A DNA stretch of 64,000 nucleotides from Nocardioides szechwanensis (GTDB lineage: Bacteria > Actinomycetota > Actinomycetes > Propionibacteriales > Nocardioidaceae). Made by a program: the position numbers and the translations under genes. The stretch lies in NCBI RefSeq assembly GCF_900103935.1, contig NZ_FNIC01000005.1, positions 1-64,000 of the forward strand, given 5' to 3'. Below the pieces are notes generated by a model, which ran no database searches, was not told the DNA's origin, and saw only the letters and a program-made list of their open reading frames with translations. Positions 8,146 through 16,762 of the stretch are shown in pieces (the first letter of the stretch is position 1; each line of letters begins with the position of its first letter).

Positions 8146-9711
8146 GTGCCCCCCGAGGCCGTCGAGGACCAGGCCGTGCCCGGCCCGCCTCGGCGGTCCT
8201 GGCGGCCGGTGACGCGTGGGGCGATCGGCCTGGCCCACTTCGGCGCCTGGCTGACGCTGACCCTGTTCGTCGCGGCGCTGCTGTTCGTGCAGAGCAGCCG
8301 CACGACCACGTTGGCCAGCCACGACGCGGTCATCCGGCCCGACCTCAGCGGGCGGGTGGTTCTGCACACCGGCCCCGTGCTCCCGGACTTCCGGGTGGAG
8401 TCCGGGACCTGGATCGGTGCCGACATCCGCCTCGGCAAGACCGACGTGGCCTCCACCGAGGCGCTGGTCGAGCGCTACGCCTACATCGCCAGCCAACCCG
8501 ACGGGCAGATCCAGAAGGTGCGGGACGCCCTGGTCTCGATGGCGGTCGACGCGTTGGTACGGGGCGCGATCCTCGCCCTGGTCCCGGTGTTGGTCTGGGC
8601 GCTGGTCGGTGCGACCCGGCGTCGTCAGCTGCTGCGCAACGCCCGCAGCCGGCAGGGCGTGCTGGCGTTCCTGATCGTGCTGCTGATGGTCATCGGGCTC
8701 TGGGAGCCCTGGGCGCCCGAGGAGGAGCGGGTCGAGGACGCCACCGACTGGATGGCCCTGGCGGAGTTCCTGGGGCCACAAGTAGCGCTGCCCGAAGCAC
8801 TGGAGAGGGTCGAGGTGCGCGGCGACGCCACCACTGTCGAGACCCGCCGGATCATCGAGAGCGCGGTCGGCTCCTACGCGAAGAGCGAGGAGTTCTACGC
8901 GGAGGCGGCCACCGCGGCCGCCGAGCTCGGGCTGCGCGAGCCCGAGGGGGGCGAGACGGTCGTCGTGCTCGTCTCCGACCGCCACGACAACATCGGCATG
9001 GACGCCGTGGCCCGCGCGATCGCGGACCGGGGCGGCGCCACCGAGGTCTTCGACGCCGGCGACGACACCTCCAGCGGCAAGACCTGGGAGGCGTTCTCCC
9101 TCGACTCGCTGACCGCCGCCTTCGACGACTTCGACGGCCGCTGGGTCGCCACCGGCAACCACGACCACGGCGACTTCGTCGGCAGCTACCTCGACGAGCG
9201 GGGGTGGACGGTCCTGGACGGCGAGATCGTCGACGGGCCTGACGGCAGCCGGCTGCTCGGGGCGCGCGACCCGCGCACCAGCGGCCTGGGCGCGTGGCGC
9301 GACGAGGTGGGACTGAGCTTCGAGGAGGTCCGCCAGCGCCTGGCTGACGAGGCGTGCGCGGCCGATGCCGACGGCGAACGGGTCGCGACCGTTCTGGTCC
9401 ACGACGCCGACCTCGGCACGGAGGCACTGCGCCGCGGCTGCGTCGACCTGGTGCTCGGCGGCCACCTTCACCTCCAGGAGGGCCCCACACCGGTGACCGG
9501 CGTCAACGGCGAGACCGGCTACGTCTTCACCACCGGGACGACCGGCGGGGCGGCGTACGCCATCGCGATCGGCAGCAAGGTCAGGCGCCCGGCCCAGGTC
9601 ACCCTCGTGACGTACGCCGACGGACGGCCGGTCGGGGTGCAGGGGGTCGTGCTGCTCTCCAACGGCACGTTTGAGGTTGCCGACTTCCTCACCCTGGATT
9701 ACGGCTCCTGA
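8146..9711 (+). CDS. membrane-anchored metallophosphoesterase
   Basis: A 521-residue protein with a transmembrane helix near residues 27-47 and two further hydrophobic segments (about 142-160 and 170-186). The large C-terminal domain is a calcineurin-like phosphoesterase, recognised by SDRHDN, DAGDDTS, GNHDHG (about 337-342) and GGHLHLQ, which together supply the di-metal ligands. The physiological substrate is unknown. Orientation of the helices suggests the catalytic part is anchored at the membrane, possibly outside. The GTG at 8146 follows the rlmB stop by 2 nt, so it is probably in the cysS-rlmB transcript. The short N-terminal acidic/proline segment is unremarkable. Confidence 0.85.
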   Translation: MPPEAVEDQAVPGPPRRSWRPVTRGAIGLAHFGAWLTLTLFVAALLFVQSSRTTTLASHDAVIRPDLSGRVVLHTGPVLPDFRVESGTWIGADIRLGKTDVASTEALVERYAYIASQPDGQIQKVRDALVSMAVDALVRGAILALVPVLVWALVGATRRRQLLRNARSRQGVLAFLIVLLMVIGLWEPWAPEEERVEDATDWMALAEFLGPQVALPEALERVEVRGDATTVETRRIIESAVGSYAKSEEFYAEAATAAAELGLREPEGGETVVVLVSDRHDNIGMDAVARAIADRGGATEVFDAGDDTSSGKTWEAFSLDSLTAAFDDFDGRWVATGNHDHGDFVGSYLDERGWTVLDGEIVDGPDGSRLLGARDPRTSGLGAWRDEVGLSFEEVRQRLADEACAADADGERVATVLVHDADLGTEALRRGCVDLVLGGHLHLQEGPTPVTGVNGETGYVFTTGTTGGAAYAIAIGSKVRRPAQVTLVTYADGRPVGVQGVVLLSNGTFEVADFLTLDYGS

Positions 9712-9727
9712 AGGGCCTCCGGGGTAT

Positions 9728-9733
9728 TAGTGT
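9728..9733 (+). promoter_or_regulatory. -10 box TAGTGT of the TetR gene (leaderless type)
   Basis: TAGTGT precedes the ATG at 9740 by 6 nt. It sits in GGTATTAGTGTTACC (9723-9737), whose GGTA/TACC ends could be part of an autoregulatory operator. Confidence 0.4.
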
Positions 9734-9739
9734 TACCGC

Positions 9740-10363
9740 ATGGAAACCACCCCGCAGCGCCTCATCGAGGCGGCAACGCAGGGCTTCGCCGAACACGGCA
9801 TCTCGACCGCGTCCCTGGTCGAGATCACGCGTCAGGCAGGCCAGCGCAACCGGGGGGCCGTCCACTACCACTTCGGTGGCCGTGAGGGACTCCTCGTCGC
9901 CGTGCTCGCGCAGCATGCCGGCTTTCTCGGCCAACGCGAGCGCGAGCTGCTCGCGATCGCCCAGCAGCGACCGGATGACGACCTCGCCTCGGTGGTCGAG
10001 GCGATCGTGCGCCCGACCGTCGAGCTGGTCGAGCAGAGCACCAGCGGCAGCAACTACCTGGTGATCCTGGCCGAGCTCTTCGAGCGGGACCCGTCGTCCT
10101 ACTCCCCGGAGATCGAGGCCGTGCTGGCCCGCACCGGCGGCTACGAGGTCTACGCGCTGCTCCGCGAGCGGATGCCGGCGATGGACGACGAGCTGCGCGC
10201 CGAACGGTTCGCGCTGATGACTTTCTTCGTCCTGGGCTCGGTGGCCCGCCGGGTCCGCACCGCGGGCAGTGACGGACGCGCCCAGCTGGGGACGGCCTGC
10301 TTCGTGGACAACCTCGTGGCGATGGCCTCCGCGATGCTGACCGCGCCGACCGTCCGCGCGTAG
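9740..10363 (+). CDS. TetR-family transcriptional regulator
   Basis: A 207-residue repressor-type regulator. The N-terminal helix-turn-helix (about 5-50) has the usual pattern RLIEAATQGFAEHG followed by STASLVEITRQAG and a recognition-helix end AVHYHFGGREGL. The C-terminal ligand domain is all-helical with no recognisable ligand signature. It sits directly upstream of an acyl-CoA dehydrogenase and the importer operon on the same strand, so control of lipid or acyl-CoA-related genes is a reasonable inference. It is also one candidate for the protein that binds the shared GTTCTAGTT promoter elements, but nothing in the sequence proves this. Confidence 0.85.
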   Translation: METTPQRLIEAATQGFAEHGISTASLVEITRQAGQRNRGAVHYHFGGREGLLVAVLAQHAGFLGQRERELLAIAQQRPDDDLASVVEAIVRPTVELVEQSTSGSNYLVILAELFERDPSSYSPEIEAVLARTGGYEVYALLRERMPAMDDELRAERFALMTFFVLGSVARRVRTAGSDGRAQLGTACFVDNLVAMASAMLTAPTVRA

Positions 10364-10380
10364 CCCCGGTCCTCCGGTCA

Positions 10381-10386
10381 TAGGGT
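10381..10386 (+). promoter_or_regulatory. -10 box TAGGGT of the acyl-CoA dehydrogenase gene
   Basis: TAGGGT lies exactly 7 nt before GTG 10394. This leaderless geometry decides in favour of that start over the GTG at 10385, which would overlap the box. Confidence 0.5.
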
Positions 10387-10393
10387 GGGCGGC

Positions 10394-11548
10394 GTGCCGA
10401 CCACCGTTGACCGACTGCTGCCCGACGAGGATGCCGAGGCGCTGCTCGAGCTGACCCGTGACATCGCCACCCGCGAGCTCGCCCCGAGCGTGGACGCGAT
10501 GGAGGAGCGGGCGGAGTTCCCGGCCGACGCCTACCGGCTGCTGGGCCGCTCCGGGCTGCTGAGCCTGCCGTTCGCCGAGGAGCACGGCGGCGGCGCCCAG
10601 CCCTACGAGGTCTACCTCCAGGTGATCGAGGAGATCGCCACCGCCTGGCCCAGTGTCGGGGTGGGCGCGAGTGTCCACTCGCTGACCGCCACCGTGGTGG
10701 CCAACAACGCCTCCGACGAGCAGTGCGCGACCTGGCTGCCGCGGATGCTGGCCGGCGACTGGCTCGGCGCCTACTGCCTCTCCGAGCCGCAGGCCGGCTC
10801 CGACGTCAGCGCCATCGCCACCAAGGCCGTGCTCGACCCGGGCACCGACGAGTACGTCGTGACCGGGACCAAGCAGTGGATCAGCAACGGCTCGTGCGCC
10901 GACTACTACATCCTGTTCGCCCGCACCGGCGAGGACCCCAAGCGCGGCCTGTCCGCGTTCATCGTCCCCGCCGACACCGCGGGCATGTCGTTCGGCGCAC
11001 CCGAGAAGAAGCTGGGCCTGCACTGCGACGTGACCACGCAGGTCATCTTCGACGGCGCCCGGATCCCCGCCGCCCACCGGATCGGGGCGGAGGGGGCCGG
11101 GATGAAGGTGGCGCTCTCGGCGCTCGACGCCGGCCGGCTCGGCATCGCCGCGGTGGCGACCGGGATCGCCCAGGCCGCGCTCGCGCACGCAGTGGCCTAC
11201 GCGTCCGAGCGGCGCCAGTTCGGCCGCACGATCGGGGAGTTCCAGGGGATGCAGTTCCTCCTGGCCGACATGGCCGCCGACACCGAGCGCGCACGTGCGT
11301 CGTACCTCCACGCCGCCCGGCTCAAGGACGCCGGCCGGCCCTACTCGCGGCAGGCGAGCATCGCCAAGCTGACCGCCAGCGACGCCGCGATGCGGGTGAC
11401 CACCGACGCGATCCAGGTCTTCGGTGGCAACGGCTACACGCGTGACTACCCGGTCGAGCGGCTCTTCCGCGACGCCAAGGTGACCCAGATCTTCGAGGGC
11501 ACCAACCAGATCCAGCGCATGGTCATCGGGCGCGACCTTCTGCGCTGA
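10394..11548 (+). CDS. acyl-CoA dehydrogenase
   Basis: An FAD-dependent enzyme of 384 residues that introduces an alpha,beta double bond into an acyl-CoA and passes electrons to ETF. Family signatures are [19 protein letters not shown] (flavin/substrate loop), [26 protein letters not shown], and [34 protein letters not shown], although each is only quoted in part here. The Glu in IFEGTN (E368) is the catalytic base in the position used by short- and branched-chain enzymes. Chain-length preference cannot be read from the sequence. It follows the TetR gene by about 30 nt with its own promoter, and lies before the importer operon, so it may act on the imported compound (inference). Confidence 0.92.
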   Translation: MPTTVDRLLPDEDAEALLELTRDIATRELAPSVDAMEERAEFPADAYRLLGRSGLLSLPFAEEHGGGAQPYEVYLQVIEEIATAWPSVGVGASVHSLTATVVANNASDEQCATWLPRMLAGDWLGAYCLSEPQAGSDVSAIATKAVLDPGTDEYVVTGTKQWISNGSCADYYILFARTGEDPKRGLSAFIVPADTAGMSFGAPEKKLGLHCDVTTQVIFDGARIPAAHRIGAEGAGMKVALSALDAGRLGIAAVATGIAQAALAHAVAYASERRQFGRTIGEFQGMQFLLADMAADTERARASYLHAARLKDAGRPYSRQASIAKLTASDAAMRVTTDAIQVFGGNGYTRDYPVERLFRDAKVTQIFEGTNQIQRMVIGRDLLR

Positions 11549-11649
11549 GCCTGGTTCGGCCGCCGCATCTCAGTCGGTGGTCAGAGTCTCACTCGGCGGT
11601 ACGGCCACTTTGTGGCTGGCGTCACCTTTGGGGCACGGTCTCGTTACGA

Positions 11650-11669
11650 AACTGATACCGGTTCTAGTT
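11650..11669. promoter_or_regulatory. operator-like site A (GTTCTAGTT half) before binding protein 1
   Basis: AACTGATACCGGTTCTAGTT: the right half GTTCTAGTT is identical to sites at 13226 and 24040. The left half matches its reverse complement at 6 of 9 positions, with a 2-nt centre. It ends 24 nt before the start codon. Confidence 0.5.
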
Positions 11670-11692
11670 CTACCCCCCATTGGAGCGTCACC

Positions 11693-13156
11693 GTGCCCCC
11701 AGTCCGGCGTACCCCCCTCGCCATCGCAGCAGGCGTCCTCGCCATCACCATGCTCCTCGCGGCCTGCGGATCGCAGCTCGAGCCCAGCTCGATGACCGAC
11801 GCCAACGGGCAGCCACTCGCCGAAGGTGAGGTGCCCGGCCAGGTCGTCGACCCCGGCGGCACAACCGGTGGCACGACCGGTGGCACGACCGGCGGGACCA
11901 CGGGTGGCACGACCGGCGGTACGACGGGTGGCACGACCGGCGGGACCACCGGAGCCGAGCAGCCCCCCACCGGTGGAGAGACCGCGCCCCCGGTCCCGGA
12001 GGGCCAGAAGGGCTCCTGCGACGGGTTCAAGAACACCACCGGCGTCACCGACGACACGATCACGATCGGCAACGCCTCCGACGTCTCCGGGCCGGTCCCG
12101 GGCCTGTTCGAGTCCAGCCAGGACGCCACCAAGGCGTTCGTCGCCTACTTCAACGCGTCCGTCCCGGACGGCATCTGCGGGCGCAAGCTGGTCCTCAAGA
12201 CCTACGACAGCCGCACCGACGCCTCTGCCGACCAGCAGGCCTACACCGCCGCGTGTGACGAGGTGTTCGCGATGGTCGGCTCCATGTCTGCCTTCGACTC
12301 CGGCGGCGCGCCCACCGCACAGGACTGCGGGCTGCCCGACCTGCGCTCGGCCGCGGTCACCAACGAGCGCAACGCCTGCTCGACCTGCTTCGGGGCACAG
12401 TCGACGCTGACCGGCCAGGTCCAGAACGCTGTGGCCGACTTCGTGCTGAAGAACTACGGCGAGGCCGGGCAGCACGCCGGGTTCCTCTACATCAACGCCG
12501 GCGCCGCCGCGCAGAACGCGGTCAAGCAGGCCTCTGCGTGGGAGAAGCGCGGCATGAACTTCGACTACGTCAAGGGGATCGACATCTCGGAGTTCAACTA
12601 CGCGCCCTACGTCCAATCGCTGAAGGACGAAGGCATCGAGGTCGTCTTCTGGACCGGCGCCTACCAGCAGTCGGTCCGCCTGCGGCAGGCGATGGACCAG
12701 CAGGGCTACGAGCCCAAGCTCTACCTGCGTGACCCCACCGACTACACGCCCGAGTACGTCGAGTCCGGCGGCGACGCCGTCGACGGCACCGTCATCTTCA
12801 CCAACTTCGTCCCCTTCGAGGAGGCGAGCTCCAACCCCGAGATGACCAACTACCTGGCCTACCTCAACCAGGTGAAGCCCGGTGCGGACCCCGGCTTCTT
12901 CGGCGTCTTCTCCTGGTCGGCGGCCCGGCTCTTCGTCGAGCTCGCCACCCAGCTCGGGGGCAAGCTGTCGCGGGCCACCCTGATCGACGCGATCAAGAAG
13001 ACCGACAACTGGACCTCCGAGGGGATGCACGCGCCCCAGCACGTGGGGCCGAAGCAGACCGGTGAGTGCTGGCGCTTCATCCAGCTCAACGACGGCCGCT
13101 GGAGCCCGGTGGACGGTCAGAAGAAGTACCTGTGCTCGGGGCTCACCAACGGGTGA
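11693..13156 (+). CDS. ABC importer substrate-binding lipoprotein 1 (LivK/amide-type)
   Basis: A 487-residue solute-binding lipoprotein. The N terminus has a basic start, a hydrophobic core and the lipobox LAAC with C25 as the lipidated residue. A flexible linker of eight GGTT units (residues about 55-86) then lifts the binding domain off the membrane. The remainder is a type I periplasmic-binding (Leu/Ile/Val or amide) fold, opening with SCDGFKN and ITIGNASDVSGPVPG. The GTG at 11693 is chosen because GGAG precedes it and the signal peptide begins there; an upstream extension in frame would overlap the operator-like site. It is a paralogue of the next gene and heads the importer operon. The ligand is unknown; amino acids are the family default, but the genomic setting hints otherwise. 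Confidence 0.88.
   Translation: MPPVRRTPLAIAAGVLAITMLLAACGSQLEPSSMTDANGQPLAEGEVPGQVVDPGGTTGGTTGGTTGGTTGGTTGGTTGGTTGGTTGAEQPPTGGETAPPVPEGQKGSCDGFKNTTGVTDDTITIGNASDVSGPVPGLFESSQDATKAFVAYFNASVPDGICGRKLVLKTYDSRTDASADQQAYTAACDEVFAMVGSMSAFDSGGAPTAQDCGLPDLRSAAVTNERNACSTCFGAQSTLTGQVQNAVADFVLKNYGEAGQHAGFLYINAGAAAQNAVKQASAWEKRGMNFDYVKGIDISEFNYAPYVQSLKDEGIEVVFWTGAYQQSVRLRQAMDQQGYEPKLYLRDPTDYTPEYVESGGDAVDGTVIFTNFVPFEEASSNPEMTNYLAYLNQVKPGADPGFFGVFSWSAARLFVELATQLGGKLSRATLIDAIKKTDNWTSEGMHAPQHVGPKQTGECWRFIQLNDGRWSPVDGQKKYLCSGLTNG
11855..11950 (+). repeat. 12-bp tandem repeat coding for (GGTT)8
   Basis: Eight imperfect 12-bp units of the type GGCACGACCGGT encode eight consecutive Gly-Gly-Thr-Thr tetrapeptides in the linker of binding protein 1. 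Variation is mostly at third codon positions. Copy number could change by slippage. Confidence 0.9.
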
Positions 13157-13167
13157 CCAGACCACTC

Positions 13168-13206
13168 GTGGGCGGGTGGGTGACGACCGTCACCTCGGGT
13201 GCCCAC
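13168..13206 (+). terminator. nested hairpin between the two binding-protein genes
   Basis: GTGGGC (13168-13173) pairs with GCCCAC (13201-13206), and inside it GGTGAC (13179-13184) pairs with GTCACC (13189-13194) around GACC. No U run follows. It may act as a partial terminator or RNA-stabilising structure that sets the ratio of the two binding proteins. Confidence 0.4.
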
Positions 13207-13214
13207 AGTCGTTG

Positions 13215-13234
13215 ATCTGCTACGCGTTCTAGTT
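13215..13234. promoter_or_regulatory. operator-like site B (GTTCTAGTT half) before binding protein 2
   Basis: The right half GTTCTAGTT (13226-13234) is identical to sites A and C. The left half ATCTGCTAC is degenerate (5 of 9) with a GC centre. It lies just upstream of the ribosome site GGAGGA. Confidence 0.4.
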
Positions 13235-13248
13235 CAGTGGAGGAAGCA

Positions 13249-14736
13249 ATGGTTCGGCTGAGACGAGGCCCCGTCGCCGGGGTTGCCGGGGCTCGCGCCC
13301 TGGCCGCGTTCGCCCTCGTGGCGACGCTGGCGGCGTGCGGCTCCCAGCTCGATCCCGAGCAGGTCTCCGCGGTCGACGGGGGTGTCGCCCCCGGCGCCGC
13401 CGCTCCTGGGGCCGACGGGAGCGTCCCTGGCGGGACCGTCCCGGGCACCGACTCCGGCGTCCCGGGCACCGACTCCGGCGTACCGGGCACCGGCACCGAC
13501 ACCGGGTCCGGGTCCGACACCGGCGCCGCGCCCGGCGCCCCGGGTGCGGAGGGGACCGGCACCGAGGAGAACGCGCCCGACGGCGGTGCCCCGGCCGCCA
13601 GCTGCGACGGGTTCAAGAACGCCACCGGCATCACCGACGACAAGATCACCCTCGCCAACGTCTCCGACATCTCCGGCCCGGTGCCCGGGATCTTCGAGTC
13701 CGCCCAGCAGGCGACCCGCGCGTTCGCGGCGTACTTCAACTCGACCGAGACCATCTGCGGCCGCACGCTCGACGTGCTGCTCCTCGACAGTCGCGCCGAC
13801 GCGGGTGCCGACCAGCAGGCCTACAACCGGGCCTGTGACGAGTCGTTCGCCGCCGTCGGCTCCCAGTCGGCCTTCGACTACGGCGGTGCCGCGGCCGCGC
13901 AGGACTGCGGGCTGCCCGACCTGCGTGCCTACTCCCTGTCGACCGAGCGAACCAACTGCACGACCTGCTACGCCGCCTACGGCGTACGCCCGGGCCAGGT
14001 GCCCAACGCGATGCCGCAGTTCTGGCTGAAGAAGGAGCCGGAGGCCGTCAAGCACGTCGGCATGCTCTACGTGAACGCCGGTGCCGCCCCCGAGAACGCC
14101 GAGGCGTTCCAGAAGGCCTGGACGGCCAACGGCTGGAACATCGACTACTTCAAGAGCATCGACGTCTCGGAGTTCAACTTCGCGCCCTACGTCCAGCAGA
14201 TGAAGGACGCCGGCATCCAGTTCGTCAATTACACCGGGCCCTACCAGTTCACGGTCAAGCTCCAGCAGGCCATGGCCCAGCAGGGCTTCGAGCCCAAGGT
14301 GTTCCTCCAGGACGCCACGATCTACGACGAGCGCTACGTCGAGGAGGCCGGCGACGTCGGCGAGGGCTCGTACGTCTACTCGCAGACCAACCTCTTCGAC
14401 GACTTCTCCATCGCGGAGATGAAGCTCTACCGCGCCTGGCTCGACCAGGTCGCCCCCGGCGCCACCCCCAACATCTACGGCGTCTACGCCTGGTCGGCCA
14501 CCCGCCTCTTCGTCGAGGAGGCGGTCAAGCTCGGCGGCAAGCTCGACCGCAAGACGCTGCTGGCGGCGCTTGCGAAGGTCCGTGACTGGACCGCCAACGG
14601 CATGCACGTCCCTCAGGACGTCGGTGCCAAGACGACCGCCAACTGCGCGTCGATCATCCAGCTCAACGGTGGGAAGTGGTCCAAGGTGTCTTCTGGCGAG
14701 TTCCTGTGCGGCTCCATGTCGAACGTGGGGGGCTGA
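13249..14736 (+). CDS. ABC importer substrate-binding lipoprotein 2 (LivK/amide-type)
   Basis: A 495-residue paralogue of the preceding lipoprotein. The signal peptide ends in LAAC with C30 lipidated. A Gly/Asp/Thr/Ser/Pro-rich linker (about 45-115) contains short tandem GTDSGVP units instead of GGTT. The binding domain begins at SCDGFKNATGITDDKITLAN and shares long blocks with the first protein (SGPVPG, DSRADAGADQQAY, AQDCGLPDLRA, DVSEFNFAPYVQ). The start is set by GGAGGA eight bases ahead of ATG 13249; a GTG at 13237 in frame would place the ribosome site inside the gene. Having two related binding proteins with one permease suggests two ligands or affinities for one system (inference). Confidence 0.88.
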   Translation: MVRLRRGPVAGVAGARALAAFALVATLAACGSQLDPEQVSAVDGGVAPGAAAPGADGSVPGGTVPGTDSGVPGTDSGVPGTGTDTGSGSDTGAAPGAPGAEGTGTEENAPDGGAPAASCDGFKNATGITDDKITLANVSDISGPVPGIFESAQQATRAFAAYFNSTETICGRTLDVLLLDSRADAGADQQAYNRACDESFAAVGSQSAFDYGGAAAAQDCGLPDLRAYSLSTERTNCTTCYAAYGVRPGQVPNAMPQFWLKKEPEAVKHVGMLYVNAGAAPENAEAFQKAWTANGWNIDYFKSIDVSEFNFAPYVQQMKDAGIQFVNYTGPYQFTVKLQQAMAQQGFEPKVFLQDATIYDERYVEEAGDVGEGSYVYSQTNLFDDFSIAEMKLYRAWLDQVAPGATPNIYGVYAWSATRLFVEEAVKLGGKLDRKTLLAALAKVRDWTANGMHVPQDVGAKTTANCASIIQLNGGKWSKVSSGEFLCGSMSNVGG

Positions 14737-14737
14737 C

Positions 14738-16762
14738 ATGAGCTCCTTCGTCTCGTTCACGATCTTCGGCCTGGTCTCCGGCGCCGCCTACGCCATCGCG
14801 GCGAGCGGCCTGGTCCTGACCTACACGACCACGCGCGTCTTCAACATCGCGCACGGCGCGTTCGGCATGGTGATGGCGTTCGTCTACTGGGACTTCGTCA
14901 CCCGGCAGGGCTTTCCCACGTGGGTGTCGTTGGCGCTGGTGCTCCTGGTGGTGGCCCCGGCGACGGGGTGGCTCGTGGCTCGGTTCGTCACCAAGGGTCT
15001 CGGTGAGGGGCCCGTGTCGGTCGCGCTGGTCGTGACGGTGGGTCTGTTCGTCGGGCTGATCGGCCTGGCTCAGCAGCTGTGGCCGCCGGCCGCGCGCTAC
15101 GTCGCGCCCTTCTGGCCGGAGAAGAGCTTCCAGATCGGCGAGACCTTCATCACCGGCCACCAGGTCATCACGATCCTGTGCTCGGTCGTGGTCGCGGTGC
15201 TGCTCTACCTGCTGCTCAACCGCACCCGGATCGGGACGGCGATGCGGGCCAGCGTCGACAACCCCGAGCTGCTCAAGCTGTTCGGCGGCCGCCCCGAGCG
15301 GGTCGCCTCCCTCTCGTGGGCGATCGGCATCTCGCTGGCCGCGCTGGCCGGCGTGCTCCTGGTCTCCGTCGTCGGTCTCGACTACTACGCGCTCACGCTG
15401 CTGGTCATCAACGCCTACGCCGCCGCCATGCTCGGTCGCCTCAAGAGCCTGCCGCTGACGTTCGCCGGCGCCATGGCCCTGGGACTGCTGACGTCGTACG
15501 CCTCGGCGTACCTGCCGACCGAGGGGCTGCTCAACAGCGTCCGCAACGTCGTGCCCGCGCTGTTCCTCTTCGCCGTGATCGTCCTGATGCCCCAGGCCCA
15601 GCTGCGGATCGGGCAGGTCAAGGGCATCGTGTCCGCGCCGCTGCCGTCGCTGACCAAGTGCCTCGGCTGGGCCGGCGCGCTGCTGGCGTTCGTGGCCCTG
15701 CTCGCCGGGTGGCGCAGCGAGGCCGACCTGCTGCTGGTCGGGACCGCCGCGACGTACGCGATCGTGATGCTCTCGCTGGTGCTGCTCACCGGCTACGGCG
15801 GGCATGTGTCCTTGGCGCAGCTCACCTTCGCCGGGGTCGGCGCGCTGGCCTACGCCAAGCTCGAGCAGCCCAACCTCTACGGCCTGCTGCTGTCCGCGCT
15901 GATCGCCGCCGGAGTGGGTGCCCTGGTGGCGCTGCCAGTGCTGCGGCTGACCGGGCTCTACCTCGCCCTCTCGACGCTCGCCTTCGCCTCGATCATGGAC
16001 AAGATGATCTTCCAGGCCGACTTCGCGTTCGGCTTCAACGGCACTCTGCCGGCGGGGCGCCTGGGCATCCTGGGCCTGTCGATCGAGTCCACCGGGGCCT
16101 ACGTCTTCACGATGGCCGTGTTCCTGGTGCTGGTGGCCTTCGGGCTGCTGCTGCTGCGCCGTGGGGTGATCGGGCGGATGTTGATCGCGATGCGCGACAG
16201 CCCGGCCGCGTGCGGCACGCTCGGCCTGGACATCCGGTGGTTCCGGGTTGGCCTGTTCGGGATGTCAGCCGGTATCGCCGGTCTCGCGGGCGCGCTGTTC
16301 GCCGGGCTCCGGGGCACCATCGGCAGCGCCGACTTCCAGTCCTTCAACAGCCTGCCGCTGCTGCTGCTCGCGGTCGTCTTCGGTGTCACCTCGGTGACCG
16401 GGGCGGTCCTCGGCGGCACCGGCCTGATGTTGCTGCCCGTGCTCTCGAGCGGCGACCCGCAGCTCGGCGGGCTCCTCTTCGCGATCATCGGGTTCGGAGC
16501 CGTCTTCGCCGGCCGCGACCCCAACGGCCTGGCCAACCTGCTCTTCCGGCTCGGCCGGATGGGCGAGAGCCGGCTGGGCTCGCAGATCCGGGCCAAGCTG
16601 CCGGTCCTGCCGGGCCGCGGCGAGCCGGACCCAGATCAAGGACCGGTCGACGACGGGTCGGTCGAGGTCGCGCTGTTGGACAACGGCTCAGCCGTTGGGC
16701 CAGTCGATGGGCCGGTCGAGCCCGTGAGGGAGGTGGGTGCGCATGTCGCTACTCGAGGTTGA
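14738..16762 (+). CDS. fused ABC permease (LivH-LivM in one chain)
   Basis: A 674-residue polytopic membrane protein joining both permease subunits of a branched-chain amino acid-type ABC importer. Residues 1 to about 300 resemble LivH (FGLVSGAAYAIAASGLVLTY, FNIAHGAFGM, NRTRIGTAMRASVDN). Residues of about 310-640 resemble LivM (YGGHVSLAQLTFAGVGA, LALSTLAFASIMD, GVIGRMLIAMRDSPAACGTLGLD). The EAA-like cytoplasmic loops for ATPase docking are in both halves. A hydrophilic, Asp/Pro-rich tail follows. The ATG at 14738 comes one base after the previous stop. It overlaps the next gene by 20 bp, indicating tight translational coupling within the operon. Confidence 0.92.
   Translation: MSSFVSFTIFGLVSGAAYAIAASGLVLTYTTTRVFNIAHGAFGMVMAFVYWDFVTRQGFPTWVSLALVLLVVAPATGWLVARFVTKGLGEGPVSVALVVTVGLFVGLIGLAQQLWPPAARYVAPFWPEKSFQIGETFITGHQVITILCSVVVAVLLYLLLNRTRIGTAMRASVDNPELLKLFGGRPERVASLSWAIGISLAALAGVLLVSVVGLDYYALTLLVINAYAAAMLGRLKSLPLTFAGAMALGLLTSYASAYLPTEGLLNSVRNVVPALFLFAVIVLMPQAQLRIGQVKGIVSAPLPSLTKCLGWAGALLAFVALLAGWRSEADLLLVGTAATYAIVMLSLVLLTGYGGHVSLAQLTFAGVGALAYAKLEQPNLYGLLLSALIAAGVGALVALPVLRLTGLYLALSTLAFASIMDKMIFQADFAFGFNGTLPAGRLGILGLSIESTGAYVFTMAVFLVLVAFGLLLLRRGVIGRMLIAMRDSPAACGTLGLDIRWFRVGLFGMSAGIAGLAGALFAGLRGTIGSADFQSFNSLPLLLLAVVFGVTSVTGAVLGGTGLMLLPVLSSGDPQLGGLLFAIIGFGAVFAGRDPNGLANLLFRLGRMGESRLGSQIRAKLPVLPGRGEPDPDQGPVDDGSVEVALLDNGSAVGPVDGPVEPVREVGAHVATRG

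Noticed and set aside
11855..11950. CRISPR-like array
   Set aside because: The repeats are contiguous 12-bp coding units without spacers and encode a (GGTT)n linker in frame.
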